From Bacteroidales bacterium (GTDB lineage Bacteria > Bacteroidota > Bacteroidia > Bacteroidales > WCHB1-69): a stretch of DNA of 64,000 nucleotides. Positions 28,414 through 37,851 of this stretch are shown piece after piece (the first letter of the stretch is position 1; the number at the start of each line of letters is the position of its first letter). The notes under the pieces are model-generated. The model worked only from the letters and a program-made list of their open reading frames with translations. It was not told the DNA's origin and did not search any database. The stretch lies in NCBI GenBank assembly GCA_024400875.1, contig JAKSMB010000002.1:1-64000 (forward strand), in the 5' to 3' direction. The position numbers were made by a program, and so were the translations under genes.

Positions 28414-28695
28414 GCGAGGATGTCGCCCCATTCCGCAAACGTAGTGCAGCGGAATCCCCAACCCGGGAGGACGAAAGACGTTTTACATTCCTGTGGCATG
28501 GGGATTCCGCTTCGTTTGCTGCGCAAACTCGCGGAATGGGGTGCGCATTGGGTGGGAAAATAGGAATGGGCGGCGGCGCCACGGGTGTGCAAAGGTAAGA
28601 TGCGATTTGCCGCCGCCCATTATGCTATGTCCCGCGAGGATGTTGCCCCATTCCGCAAACGCAGTGCAGCGGAATCTCCAATCTGGGAGGACGAA
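28414..28695. repeat. Repeat-rich intergenic block: direct and nested inverted repeats
   Basis: This stretch between purC and atpC has no credible gene. A 62-base unit (28414-28475) recurs at 28634-28695 with few changes. Inside the first copy a nested inverted repeat spans 28426-28541: outer arms CCCCATTCCGC/GCGGAATGGGG and inner arms GCGGAATCCCC/GGGGATTCCGC. A further GC-rich inverted repeat ATGGGCGGCGG/CCGCCGCCCAT pairs 28566-28576 with 28610-28620. The short open frames here are by-products of the repeats. It looks like a dispersed palindromic element. Confidence 0.7.
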
Positions 28696-28704
28696 GCGAA
28701 AGGA

Positions 28705-28794
28705 CTAGTCCTTTTGCGTACGCTTAACGTACTTGTTCTCTTGTTTTTCCATTTCGTTACTCTTTTTATTGTAACGCTATTATAGGACAAGACT
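28705..28794 (-). mobile_element. Fragment of IS3-type element (left end plus first codons of orfA)
   Basis: Nearly identical to 33515-33601 at the end of the IS remnant downstream. On the minus strand it gives the IS end and an ATG at 28752 followed by MEKQENKYVKRTQKD and then a TAG stop, the N-terminus of an IS3-family OrfA cut off after 15 codons. It lies immediately next to the palindromic block and 64 bases downstream of the atpC stop. Confidence 0.75.
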
Positions 28795-28803
28795 GAATAA
28801 TGC

Positions 28804-28837
28804 AAAAGAGGATCCTCATTTCTGAAGATCCTCTTTT
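28804..28837. terminator. Terminator hairpin downstream of atpC
   Basis: Arms AAAAGAGGATC and GATCCTCTTTT with a 12-base loop, then a T-run on the plus strand and four T on the minus strand. It ends the atpDC transcript 20 bases past the atpC stop. Confidence 0.8.
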
Positions 28838-28857
28838 TTATAGTGTAACGAACGCTG

Positions 28858-29094
28858 CTATTCGGCGAGTACCAGGACTTTGCCCTGCAGTACTTCCACA
28901 ACACCGCCGTTGATGTCAAAACTTTGTGTCTGTTGACTGGCGTCCTGAATTTTGATGGCGCCCTTCTTCAAGGCCGCAACCAGCGGCGCGTGGTGCTCGA
29001 GAATCTCGAACAGACCATCAATGCCCGGAAGCTGTATCAGACTTACTTCGCCACTATAGACGGAGCGGTCGGGGGTTCTGATTTCTAAGTTCAT
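28858..29094 (-). CDS. atpC: F1Fo ATP synthase epsilon subunit, short form
   Basis: A 78-residue epsilon subunit of the F1 sector. It starts MNLEIRTPDRSVYSGEVSLIQ, and GIDGLFEILEHHAPLVAAL is the conserved beta-sandwich core. The C-terminal helical hairpin (inhibitory domain) of longer homologues is absent, which I believe is usual for Bacteroidetes. It lies 8 bases downstream of atpD. The rest of the atp operon is not in the window; a repeat block and IS fragment lie directly downstream. Confidence 0.93.
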   Translation of the reverse strand: MNLEIRTPDRSVYSGEVSLIQLPGIDGLFEILEHHAPLVAALKKGAIKIQDASQQTQSFDINGGVVEVLQGKVLVLAE

Positions 29095-29102
29095 ATCGTC
29101 AA

Positions 29103-30614
<1,512 letters not shown>

Positions 30615-30650
30615 TTATCTTATTAAGAATAATCTATATTTTTAAAGGTC

Positions 30651-30658
30651 CAAAGATA
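30651..30658 (-). promoter_or_regulatory. Bacteroidetes -7 element for atpDC
   Basis: The minus strand reads TATCTTTG, 43 bases upstream of the atpD ATG. Confidence 0.65.
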
Positions 30659-30659
30659 A

Positions 30660-31010
30660 GAAAAAATGGTTACCATTCGCGTGTTATCGTCAATTCTTTA
30701 TTTTTTTACTTGGGCGGCCCGGCAGCCATGCCACGCTTGCCATGCCACCCGCACGCTGCCGTCGGGCTTTCCAGCCTAATTTCGGGCGGAAAATTGTCGC
30801 TCTCTTTGCCTTCTCCTCATCGCTTTTTTCTACCCACTTGCTCGTTTTTTTGCGATTTCCCGCCCTCATAAATGGCTTTCAATCCCTGCCGCAGACGTAC
30901 GAAAGGTTCTTTCCGTACCCTTTTTGTTCTTTTTCTACTATTCTAAACCTTTTATAATCTTATAGTTAATGATTATGTCCAAAAAAAATTATTTTTTTTT
31001 TTGAAAATTG
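30660..31010. other. Intergenic stretch without a recognisable gene
   Basis: About 350 bases between the atpD promoter and the tRNA-Gly promoter. The first part is GC-rich (around 30710-30790), the last part very AT-rich with long A and T runs. A 71-codon open frame at 30742-30957 has no family resemblance and lacks a believable start context. Nothing further is seen. Confidence 0.5.
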
Positions 31011-31040
31011 TTGCGCGATATGAAAAAAGATGTACTTTTG
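31011..31040 (+). promoter_or_regulatory. Promoter of tRNA-Gly and the deiminase gene
   Basis: TTG at 31011-31013, a 19-base spacer, and TACTTTTG at 31033-31040: a full match to the Bacteroidetes -33/-7 layout. The predicted start of transcription is about 10 bases before the tRNA. Confidence 0.8.
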
Positions 31041-31057
31041 CAGCGTCAAACAATCAA

Positions 31058-31133
31058 GCGGAAGTAGCTCAGTTGGTAGAGCACAACCTTGCCAAGGTTG
31101 GGGTCGCGAGTCCGAGTCTCGTTTTCCGCTCCA
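31058..31133 (+). tRNA. tRNA-Gly (GCC)
   Basis: A 76-base tRNA with acceptor arms GCGGAAG and TTTCCGC, a D-arm (AGCTCAGTTGGTAGAGC), anticodon loop TTGCCAA with anticodon GCC at 31091-31093, a T-loop GAGTCCGAGTCTC, and an encoded CCA end. It decodes GGC/GGT glycine codons. The deiminase gene begins 57 bases downstream, so tRNA and mRNA may share a transcript. Confidence 0.97.
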
Positions 31134-31190
31134 CAAAGCATCTGAAATCTGTCAGATGCTTTTTTTTTTATCAAAAAATTGGCTGCCGAT

Positions 31191-32879
31191 ATGAAAAGAT
31201 TTTTATCATTTTTCGTATGTATCGCTCTGATGTCTAATATGTTTGCTCAGTCGGAACACTACGATATACACCCTAAATTCCCGCACAATGCCACGGCTGA
31301 GGAACAGCAGCTGCTGAGAACGTGGTATCGGAATGTGAAGACGTCAACCCCTCCTACGGGACCGGTGACAGCAGTTTCGGAGTTTCAACCTATGGGTGGC
31401 GTCTTGGTGGCCTATCCGCTCGGCATCCCCGTAAATCTTGTTTCTGAACTTTCTTTCGTAACCTCCGTGAAGGTGATCGTCAACTCCGGCTACGACAGCG
31501 TTTCGGCAAAGTCCTACTTCTCCGCCAATGGCGTCAATATGGATAACGTGCAATTCTGGCTCGTGCGTCACGACTCCTACTGGACCCGCGACTACGGTCC
31601 TTGGTTCATCATCGACGGCAACGACCAGGTAGGGGTTGTCGATTTTACCTACAACCGCCCTTCCCGCCCGTACGATGACGCCGCGCTGGTGGCTGTTGCC
31701 AATAAACTCAACATGAACCGCTACGAGATGCCGATGGTACACACCGGCGGCAACTACATGGTGGACGGCTATGGCACGGCTGCCTCTACCGACCTGGTGC
31801 TGGAGGAGAATCCTAACCAGTCGCTCACTTCCCTGCAGTCGATGGCAGAACAGTACCTCGGCGTGGACAACTATATGTTCCTCGATGATCCGTTGGGCGA
31901 CTATATTGCACACATCGATTGCTGGGGCAAGTTCCTGAGCGTTGACAAGGTGCTGATTGGCCAGGTGGCGCAAAACGATCCGCGCTATGCACGCTATGAG
32001 GCTATCGCTTCGCTTTTCGAGAATGCAATTACCCCTTGGGGAGATCATTATAAAGTATATAGAGTGTATTCTCCAGGCAATAATCTCACAACCCCATATA
32101 CCAATTCGCTGATCTTGAACGACCACGTGTTTGTGCCCATCACGGGATGCCAGTGGGACGATGCCGCTATAGAGGTTTACCAACAGGCTATGCCGGGCTA
32201 CACTATCGTACCCATCATGCGCTCCATCAACACGCCGTGGTACAACACCGATGCCTTGCATTGCCGCACACACGAGTTGGCCGACCAGGGTATGCTCTAT
32301 ATCAAACACTATCCGGTGCTCGGACAGCAGGTGGATGGGGTTCAGGATGTCACTATGACCGCAGAAATCAGGGCGTTGAGTGGCCAACCATTGGTGCAGG
32401 ATTCGTTGCTGGTGTATTACCGTATCAATAACGGAAATTGGCAGTCAATGCCGCTGCAGCCCGTGGGCGGTAACCAGTTCGAGGCCACCCTAACAGACTT
32501 GCAGTCGGATGCGGAGGTCGATTATTACCTATTTGCCAAAGATCAGTCGGGTCGCCGCGAGTGTCATCCGTATATCGGGGCTGCCGACCCACATCACTTC
32601 TACATGCATTCGGTGGGTATTGCCGACCCGATTGAAGATGCCGTGGTTTCCGTTTACCCCAATCCCTGCGTGGATGTGCTCACCATAGAGATGTCGCAAA
32701 GTACCTTGCAGCGAGTGGAGATTTACGATGTGTTAGGCAAGTGCGTGTACGTGGCCGAACCTTCTGCCAACATTTTGAAAATTTCTGTGCGCGATTATCC
32801 CGCTGGCGTGTATAATATTCGAATGATAGATGAGCAGGGAAGGGTAGGATACAAGAAGATGATGCACCATCCGAGATAG
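31191..32879 (+). CDS. PPAD-like secreted deiminase with T9SS sorting tail
   Basis: A 562-residue member of the agmatine deiminase/bacterial peptidylarginine deiminase family. The start is MKRFLSFFVCIAL, giving a signal peptide cut near MFAQ. Catalytic elements by residue: Asp134 in YWTRDYGPW, His241 and Asp243 in AHIDCWGKFL, Asn305 in YTNSLIL and Cys358 in LHCRTHELAD. These match the five residues reported for Porphyromonas gingivalis PPAD (D130, H236, D238, N297, C351) with offsets of 4-8. The segment YNRPSRPYDD has Arg156 where PPAD has Arg152. After the catalytic domain come an Ig-like region (about 385-465) and a T9SS tail with VYPNPCVDVL. Citrullination of protein or peptide arginines at the cell surface is a plausible role; agmatine or peptide hydrolysis are alternatives. 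Confidence 0.85.
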   Translation: MKRFLSFFVCIALMSNMFAQSEHYDIHPKFPHNATAEEQQLLRTWYRNVKTSTPPTGPVTAVSEFQPMGGVLVAYPLGIPVNLVSELSFVTSVKVIVNSGYDSVSAKSYFSANGVNMDNVQFWLVRHDSYWTRDYGPWFIIDGNDQVGVVDFTYNRPSRPYDDAALVAVANKLNMNRYEMPMVHTGGNYMVDGYGTAASTDLVLEENPNQSLTSLQSMAEQYLGVDNYMFLDDPLGDYIAHIDCWGKFLSVDKVLIGQVAQNDPRYARYEAIASLFENAITPWGDHYKVYRVYSPGNNLTTPYTNSLILNDHVFVPITGCQWDDAAIEVYQQAMPGYTIVPIMRSINTPWYNTDALHCRTHELADQGMLYIKHYPVLGQQVDGVQDVTMTAEIRALSGQPLVQDSLLVYYRINNGNWQSMPLQPVGGNQFEATLTDLQSDAEVDYYLFAKDQSGRRECHPYIGAADPHHFYMHSVGIADPIEDAVVSVYPNPCVDVLTIEMSQSTLQRVEIYDVLGKCVYVAEPSANILKISVRDYPAGVYNIRMIDEQGRVGYKKMMHHPR

Positions 32880-32965
32880 GGTGCGCGTTCATTCGCAAAG
32901 GTTGAATTAAAAGTGACTAGTCCTAAATAACCGTTACAGTTTTTTTTACTGTGCAAAAATACAAC

Positions 32966-33283
32966 TTAAACGCTGCCGGAAGCTTCCGACAGCGTTTTTT
33001 TGTCTGCTTTCTTGTAAGTTTTTATTTTTAATGTGCATTGTTTGTGCATAAACTCAGGAGTGTTGTAACCGCAAGACAAGTGCGGCCTTTTTGTATTATA
33101 TGTAGATACGGATTCCTTGACGATTTTCTTCATCAAGGAAAGCGGAAGGTTGAGTCCCATGTGCCGCTCATGGTTCCTGATATGGGTGATGTCAGAGACA
33201 AAGACCTGCTCGGTCCTTGTCACCTCCATGTCTGCAATGAGGTTCTTGTGCTTGCGGAACCTGTGGTGGGAGTTCGTTGTCAC
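32966..33283 (-). pseudogene. IS3-type transposase OrfB remnant
   Basis: The open frame joins an upstream piece (TTNSHHRFRKHKNLIADMEV, VFVSDITHIRN) directly to the far C-terminal piece (MGLNLPLSLMKKIVKESVSTYNTKRPHLSCGYNTPEFMH). The first Asp of the DDE catalytic triad is in VSDITHI. The central part with the second Asp is missing, a deletion of perhaps 100 codons. The N-terminal helices are also absent. No active transposase can be made. Confidence 0.8.
32968..33000 (+). terminator. Terminator downstream of the deiminase gene
   Basis: Arms AAACGCTG and CAGCGTTT enclosing the palindrome CGGAAGCTTCCG, followed by a run of T. It lies inside the IS remnant, so it may originally belong to the IS. 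Confidence 0.8.
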
Positions 33284-33559
33284 GTGGTAGGAACGGACCG
33301 GCTGTATCTTTTCGGATTTGCACCCCGTATTCCTCCTCTGCTATGTCTATCATCAGATCGAAAAATCCCGCCTTGATGTCTTTCTCCTCCAACTCCTTCT
33401 CCAATCGCGCGTTTTTCCGCTCCAGCACCTTCACTTTTCTCTGAGTTTCAGCAGCTCCTGGTCTTTACTTTCTTCGTACTCTCGTACGACTGACATTTTG
33501 AAGGACATGCTGTAGTCCTTTTGCGTACGCTTAACGTACTTGTTCTCTTGTTTTTCCAT
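33240..33559 (-). pseudogene. IS3-type transposase OrfA remnant (deleted and frameshifted)
   Basis: It starts at an ATG at 33559 with MEKQENKYVKRTQKDYSMSF and MSVVREYEESKDQELLKLRE, the beginning of an IS3 OrfA helix-turn-helix. After a TGA at 33431-33433 the frame changes and continues as LERKNARLEKELEEKDIKAG then MIDIAEEEYGVQIRKD, the leucine-zipper C-terminus. The middle, including most of the HTH, is deleted. Confidence 0.75.
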
Positions 33560-33614
33560 TTCGTTACTCTTTTTGTTGTAACGCTATTTTAAGACAAGAC
33601 AAAAAGGAAAATAA

Positions 33615-33645
33615 AAAAAGGATGACTAATTAGTCATCCTTTTTT
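33615..33645 (-). terminator. Terminator of tRNA-Cys
   Basis: Arms AAAAAGGATGACTA and TAGTCATCCTTTTT at 33615-33644, directly after the tRNA 3' end on the minus strand, ending in a T-run. Confidence 0.9.
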
Positions 33646-33718
33646 GGAGGTCTCTTCCAGATTCGAACTGGAGTCAACGGTTTTGCAGACCGGTACCTAA
33701 CCACTCGGCCAAGAGACC
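33645..33718 (-). tRNA. tRNA-Cys (GCA)
   Basis: On the minus strand the acceptor arms are GGTCTCT and AGAGACC, the D-arm GGCCGAGTGGTTAGGTACC, and the anticodon loop CTGCAAA with anticodon GCA. The T-arm is CTCCAGTTCGAATCTGGAG-like. Discriminator T and CCA are encoded. It lies 93 bases downstream of pyrI, same strand, and has its own terminator. Confidence 0.95.
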
Positions 33719-33810
33719 CTTTGTTAAGAGGCTGCAAAAATACAATCTTTTTTGATAAAAACAAACAGTTTTTAATATTTTTACAACCTCTTAATATATA
33801 ATAGGTTATA

Positions 33811-34248
33811 TTATTTTTTTATTGGATAAGGAATGATGATATCATCGCAATACTCGCAACGATAGGAGCGTTTTTCCTTATTTACGAGGTGGAATACGTG
33901 GTCGAAGTAATGTTCAACAGAGGTTACACAACGTGGATTCTTGCACTTGATGATGTTGGTAACGGTTTCTGGAACTTCCAGTTTCACCTTCTTGATGGTT
34001 TTGCCGTCTTCAATGATGTTGACGGTAGCGTTCGGGTCGATGAGACCGAGGAAATCGTAATTGATATCGATGACATTATTGATTTTGATGATGTCCTTCT
34101 TGCCCATTTTTTCACTGTAGGCATTCATGATGAGGGCAACATTGTAGTCGGCTCTGTCAAGGTGTAAGTGGTTGAACACTGTGATGCCATGGCCAGCGGT
34201 GATGTGGTCGATGACGATACCTTTTTCTATACTATTGATTTCTAACAT
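33811..34248 (-). CDS. pyrI: Aspartate carbamoyltransferase regulatory subunit
   Basis: A 145-residue PyrI that binds the catalytic trimer and nucleotide effectors (CTP/ATP). The N-terminal allosteric domain has IDHITAGHGITVFNHL. The C-terminal zinc domain has four cysteines, in CKNPRC and YRCEYCDD. Its presence implies feedback control of pyrimidine synthesis. It lies 11 bases downstream of pyrB. Confidence 0.96.
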   Translation of the reverse strand: MLEINSIEKGIVIDHITAGHGITVFNHLHLDRADYNVALIMNAYSEKMGKKDIIKINNVIDINYDFLGLIDPNATVNIIEDGKTIKKVKLEVPETVTNIIKCKNPRCVTSVEHYFDHVFHLVNKEKRSYRCEYCDDIIIPYPIKK

Positions 34249-34259
34249 AGTCGTTGATT

Positions 34260-35183
34260 TTAATAGATTCCTAAAAGTTTACAGATGAGGGCCATGCGGA
34301 CATACATGCCGTTTTTGGCTTGATTGAAGTATTGTGCACGAGGGTCGCTATCTACTTCAGGACTGATTTCGTTAACGCGAGGCAGTGGGTGAAGTACGTA
34401 GGTGTCAGGGCGTGCGTAGGTCATCTTTTCAGGATCCAAGATGAAGCGGTCTTTCAAGCGGATGTAGTCTTCTTCGTTGAAGAAACGTTCGCGTTGAACG
34501 CGCGTCATATAGAGGAAGTCGAGTTGTCCCATATAAGGTTCCATTTGGTCAACTTCTTGGAAAGGAATGCCTTTTTTCTTAACGATTTCTTCGCGGATGT
34601 ATTCCGGTACGCGCAGCTCTTCAGGGGAGATGAAGATGAACTTCACGCCTTCGTAGTTGCTGAGGAACTTCACGAGAGAGTGTACGGTACGGCCGAACTT
34701 AAGGTCGCCGCAGAAGCCGTAGGTTTTATTTTCAACGCCACCGCGCAGACGCTCGATGGTGAGGATGTCGGTCAAGGTTTGGGTTGGGTGTTGGTGACCA
34801 CCATCGCCGGCGTTGATCAACGGCATCTTGATGTAGTGGCTGGCCATACGTGGAGCACCCTCCTTAGGATGACGCATCGCAGCGATGTCGGCGTAGCACT
34901 CGATGGTGCGCAAGGTGTCGGCAATGCTTTCACCTTTGGCGGTGGAACTGGAGTTCGGCTCTGAAAAACCGATGACCTTACCGCCTAAACGCAACATTGC
35001 AGCCTCGAAGCTGAAACGGGTACGTGTGCTTGGTTCATAAAAAAGAGTTGCCAAGATCTTACCTTCACAACTCTTACTAAATTTCTCCGGGTCAGCAACG
35101 ATTTCGTGTGCCAAATCAAAAATTTCACGAAACTCTTCGCGTGTGAAATCTGCCGGGTCTATTAAGCATCTGTTCTTTAACAT
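34260..35183 (-). CDS. pyrB: Aspartate carbamoyltransferase catalytic subunit
   Basis: A 307-residue PyrB making N-carbamoyl-aspartate. The carbamoyl-phosphate site is [21 protein letters not shown] near residues 48-68. [20 protein letters not shown] near 127-145 and the aspartate loop [16 protein letters not shown] near 265 are complete. It forms the pyrB-pyrI operon. Confidence 0.97.
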   Translation of the reverse strand: MLKNRCLIDPADFTREEFREIFDLAHEIVADPEKFSKSCEGKILATLFYEPSTRTRFSFEAAMLRLGGKVIGFSEPNSSSTAKGESIADTLRTIECYADIAAMRHPKEGAPRMASHYIKMPLINAGDGGHQHPTQTLTDILTIERLRGGVENKTYGFCGDLKFGRTVHSLVKFLSNYEGVKFIFISPEELRVPEYIREEIVKKKGIPFQEVDQMEPYMGQLDFLYMTRVQRERFFNEEDYIRLKDRFILDPEKMTYARPDTYVLHPLPRVNEISPEVDSDPRAQYFNQAKNGMYVRMALICKLLGIY

Positions 35184-35254
35184 AATAAAACCTTTATATA
35201 TCTTTAGTTAGTAATTAAAATCTATAGAATTATCCTACCCCACGTTAATCAATG

Positions 35255-35262
35255 CAAAAATA
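35255..35262 (-). promoter_or_regulatory. Bacteroidetes -7 element for pyrBI
   Basis: The minus strand reads TATTTTTG, 72 bases upstream of pyrB, leaving a leader of about 65 bases. No clear attenuator is seen in that leader. Confidence 0.6.
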
Positions 35263-35334
35263 GAAAAAAAAAGTTATGTCGAAACGATATCGCGACAGTT
35301 TTTTCAATTTTTATCAACAAGCGAAGCGAAGGAC

Positions 35335-37842
35335 CTAATAGGTGGATATTTGCCAGTTTTTGAATAGAATGGCGGTAGGCGTGATTACGCTTACTGGCAT
35401 TTTGAATTTTCCTTGTCTGGAAAAAGGATATGTTGCTAACGCATTCCAATAGGTCTCCTTGTTAGAAGTGGCAAGTGCTGAACGAAATTGCCACAATGTT
35501 GGATCCTGGATGTTTGCATATCGAACCATCTTCTTCTTACCCGTTCGAGCATCTATTCTATACGCAATGCAAGAAAGGGTGTTGTCTTCTTTAACATTAA
35601 GATGTTCAATGATATATGCATAAGAATATCCATCTTCCAGGGCTTGTTTGCATAGTTGTTTTTCCAATTTCTGGAGACTGGTCTTATGATGACTGGATAA
35701 TACTAATGTCCCGGCACCCGGGCCCGTGAACACTCCCATAGGGTAATCGGAAAATAGAAAACGTTGATGACCATTGCTGCTGGAGTAATTGGCGGTTGAC
35801 TCTCGGTTTGTAAGAAGCGATATCAATTCTCCCCGATGAACCAACTGGGTCTTCTTGTCAACAGGAACCCCTTCGGCATCTATGGTATAGGACCCGATGA
35901 GCGCGTGTCCTTCATAACTGTCTAAATGGTCTTTGGTATATATGTCTAATATGTTGCTGATAATCTGTTTGTTGATAAAACTTCCCAAGCTGTTTTCATG
36001 GTCAGGATGATAATGGCTGTCGTAATGTAATGCAGACCTTTTGTTGATGAGCGTTGGAGAACTTTGAATACAGGCGAGGGTGAAAATTTGAGAAACAGCT
36101 TCGTTGACAAACAAAACAGGTCCGTCGTAAACCTCTTTAATGTCAGGAGTTTGAATGCGTTCTAAAAGTGTGTTTCCTAATCGGTATGCGGCAGCCGAGA
36201 GGGAGTCCCAGACGAGTTCTTCGTCAACATCTGCAAATACGAAATCTTGCGTGTTGGTGTAGCTGTAACCGTCGGGTGCTTCGCTTTCAGCATAAATACT
36301 GATTTTAACGTATGAAGTCGGATGAGCGTATTGAACGCCATCGCTGGCTAAAAAATAGACGTTTCCACGGAGCGTTTCAAAGGTTACGGCAGATTTTTGA
36401 ATGTGATGCTTGAAATGCTCATTGCTGATGAAGATGGATGAGATTTCATTGAGGTGATTTTGAATATTGGAGATGTTCAAGGACTCGTAATGCTTGTGTT
36501 GAATAACATTGGTGGTGTGCTCTGTGGAATGGTCGGCAGGCAATTTGTTGATGTCAATATGATGATCCTGAATATAATTTTGCTTGTCTATGTAGTTGGT
36601 TACACTTTTGTCGTATTCAACATGGGTAGCTGCCCAAAGGGCACTCTTCAATGCGTTGTAGTTGTCGTTTAAAGGAATAGAATAGGCTGTGTTTTTATGC
36701 TCTCTGAAATGTTCGTCGTTGAGGAGGTCCATGCCGATTTTCACCGTTGGAACTACTTGGCGTGATTTTGATTCGGAATAGTCCTGGATGTTGCCTAAAG
36801 AGCTCTGTGTTTTCACTTTCTCTAGGTCGGAAACCAGGTAGCTGATATAGTAAGGCGGGTAGTTGTCATTGATGCGCAGGGCTTCGAGGTTAGCGTCGAT
36901 CTCATCTTGCAGTGCGTTGAAAAGAGCATCGGGAGAATCCGCTTCTACCGTGTCCATATCAGCATTGTATGGACGAATTCGGTGAAAGCTACTGGGGCTT
37001 TTCGGGTTGTCGTTCAATAAGTTGAAATAGGCCTCTGCTGCATCTTTCCGTAAAATGTCAATGGGCGGCAGGTCATCCGGGTTTGCTTCATTATAAAATA
37101 GGCATTGGCGCTTTTGATTCAAATCGAATAGCGAGGTGCGGAAATGGGCGTTGTTGTCGTTATAAACAATCAGATTTCCTGCGTTGTCAATTCTGTAGAT
37201 TCGTTTGATGACGTAGTCCAGCCACATTGTACAGGCAGAGATGTCTTGGTCTTGTACATAGTCTTGCGTACACGCTGCCATCTTAAGAATCAAATCTTCC
37301 TTGTTGTAGGCGTTGTTGCTCCTTGGTTCGTAGCGGAAAGTGTCAACGATAGAAGGCGCATTTTGAAGATTTACGGATGTTTTTGTGGAGATGATGGCGG
37401 CGGATTCGGCGAAGCGGTAGTTCTCAAGTTCTGCAAGGTAAGTCTCTTTTATAAGTTGTTGAATGCAGTATGGAATAGCCTTCGGATCGTCCGACAATGG
37501 CAGAATTATGGCTTTGTTTGCAGTAGAGGAACGATAGGAATAGTTGTTAACATCTTCATTGCCAACGACCATTCTGACAGTGAGTGTTCTATGTTGGCAG
37601 GAGATGTTGTCATTTTCAAGAGCGCCGAAGGAGACCTTGAGTGTTTGTTCTTCCAATTCGGTCACATCGAACCACATCCGCAAAACGGGTACGGTTTTTT
37701 GCGAATAAATCAAAAACTGCTCATTCATCTCTTTTTGCAGAATGAGCAGTAGTGGGTCTTCTTCTGCATACCGAGCCGTGGTTTGTGAGGTGCCCATTAG
37801 GCACAGCCAAAGACAGCTGAGTAGAAGAAGTATCTTTTTCAT
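35335..37842 (-). CDS. Exported TldD/PmbA-like protein without the HExxxH motif
   Basis: An 835-residue protein with a signal peptide (MKKILLLLSCLWLCLMGTSQ). The C-terminal third follows TldD/PmbA metalloprotease architecture: YDGPVLFVNEAVSQIF near residue 580, a block IGSYTIDAEGVPVDKKTQLV near 665-685, HRGELISLLTNRESTANYSSSNGHQRF, and GTLVLSSHHKTSLQKLEKQL. Where TldD has its zinc motif HEAxGH this protein has NEAVSQ, so it lacks the metal ligands and is more like the PmbA/TldE partner. Residues 25-550 are poorly assignable and contain internal TldD-like N-terminal strands. It lies 9 bases downstream of purA. Its role is unknown. Confidence 0.6.
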   Translation of the reverse strand: MKKILLLLSCLWLCLMGTSQTTARYAEEDPLLLILQKEMNEQFLIYSQKTVPVLRMWFDVTELEEQTLKVSFGALENDNISCQHRTLTVRMVVGNEDVNNYSYRSSTANKAIILPLSDDPKAIPYCIQQLIKETYLAELENYRFAESAAIISTKTSVNLQNAPSIVDTFRYEPRSNNAYNKEDLILKMAACTQDYVQDQDISACTMWLDYVIKRIYRIDNAGNLIVYNDNNAHFRTSLFDLNQKRQCLFYNEANPDDLPPIDILRKDAAEAYFNLLNDNPKSPSSFHRIRPYNADMDTVEADSPDALFNALQDEIDANLEALRINDNYPPYYISYLVSDLEKVKTQSSLGNIQDYSESKSRQVVPTVKIGMDLLNDEHFREHKNTAYSIPLNDNYNALKSALWAATHVEYDKSVTNYIDKQNYIQDHHIDINKLPADHSTEHTTNVIQHKHYESLNISNIQNHLNEISSIFISNEHFKHHIQKSAVTFETLRGNVYFLASDGVQYAHPTSYVKISIYAESEAPDGYSYTNTQDFVFADVDEELVWDSLSAAAYRLGNTLLERIQTPDIKEVYDGPVLFVNEAVSQIFTLACIQSSPTLINKRSALHYDSHYHPDHENSLGSFINKQIISNILDIYTKDHLDSYEGHALIGSYTIDAEGVPVDKKTQLVHRGELISLLTNRESTANYSSSNGHQRFLFSDYPMGVFTGPGAGTLVLSSHHKTSLQKLEKQLCKQALEDGYSYAYIIEHLNVKEDNTLSCIAYRIDARTGKKKMVRYANIQDPTLWQFRSALATSNKETYWNALATYPFSRQGKFKMPVSVITPTAILFKNWQISTY

Positions 37843-37851
37843 ATTTGAAGA

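Larger units (their letters stand above)
32914..33601 (-). mobile_element. Internally deleted IS3-type insertion sequence with terminal inverted repeats
   Basis: The plus strand begins TGACTAGTCCTAAATAACCG at 32914, and the other end is CGCTATTTTAAGACAAGACA ending at 33601; the ends are imperfect inverted repeats of about 24 bases starting TG and ending CA, as in IS3. Both sides are flanked by AAAAG (32909-32913 and 33602-33606), a possible 5-bp target duplication, though low in complexity. Inside are remnants of OrfA and OrfB; most of the catalytic core is missing, so it cannot move by itself. A terminator lies near its OrfB end. Confidence 0.75.

Noticed and set aside
30742..30957. 71-codon plus-strand frame upstream of tRNA-Gly
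   Set aside because: Low-complexity, no start context, no family features and a biased base composition; probably not coding.
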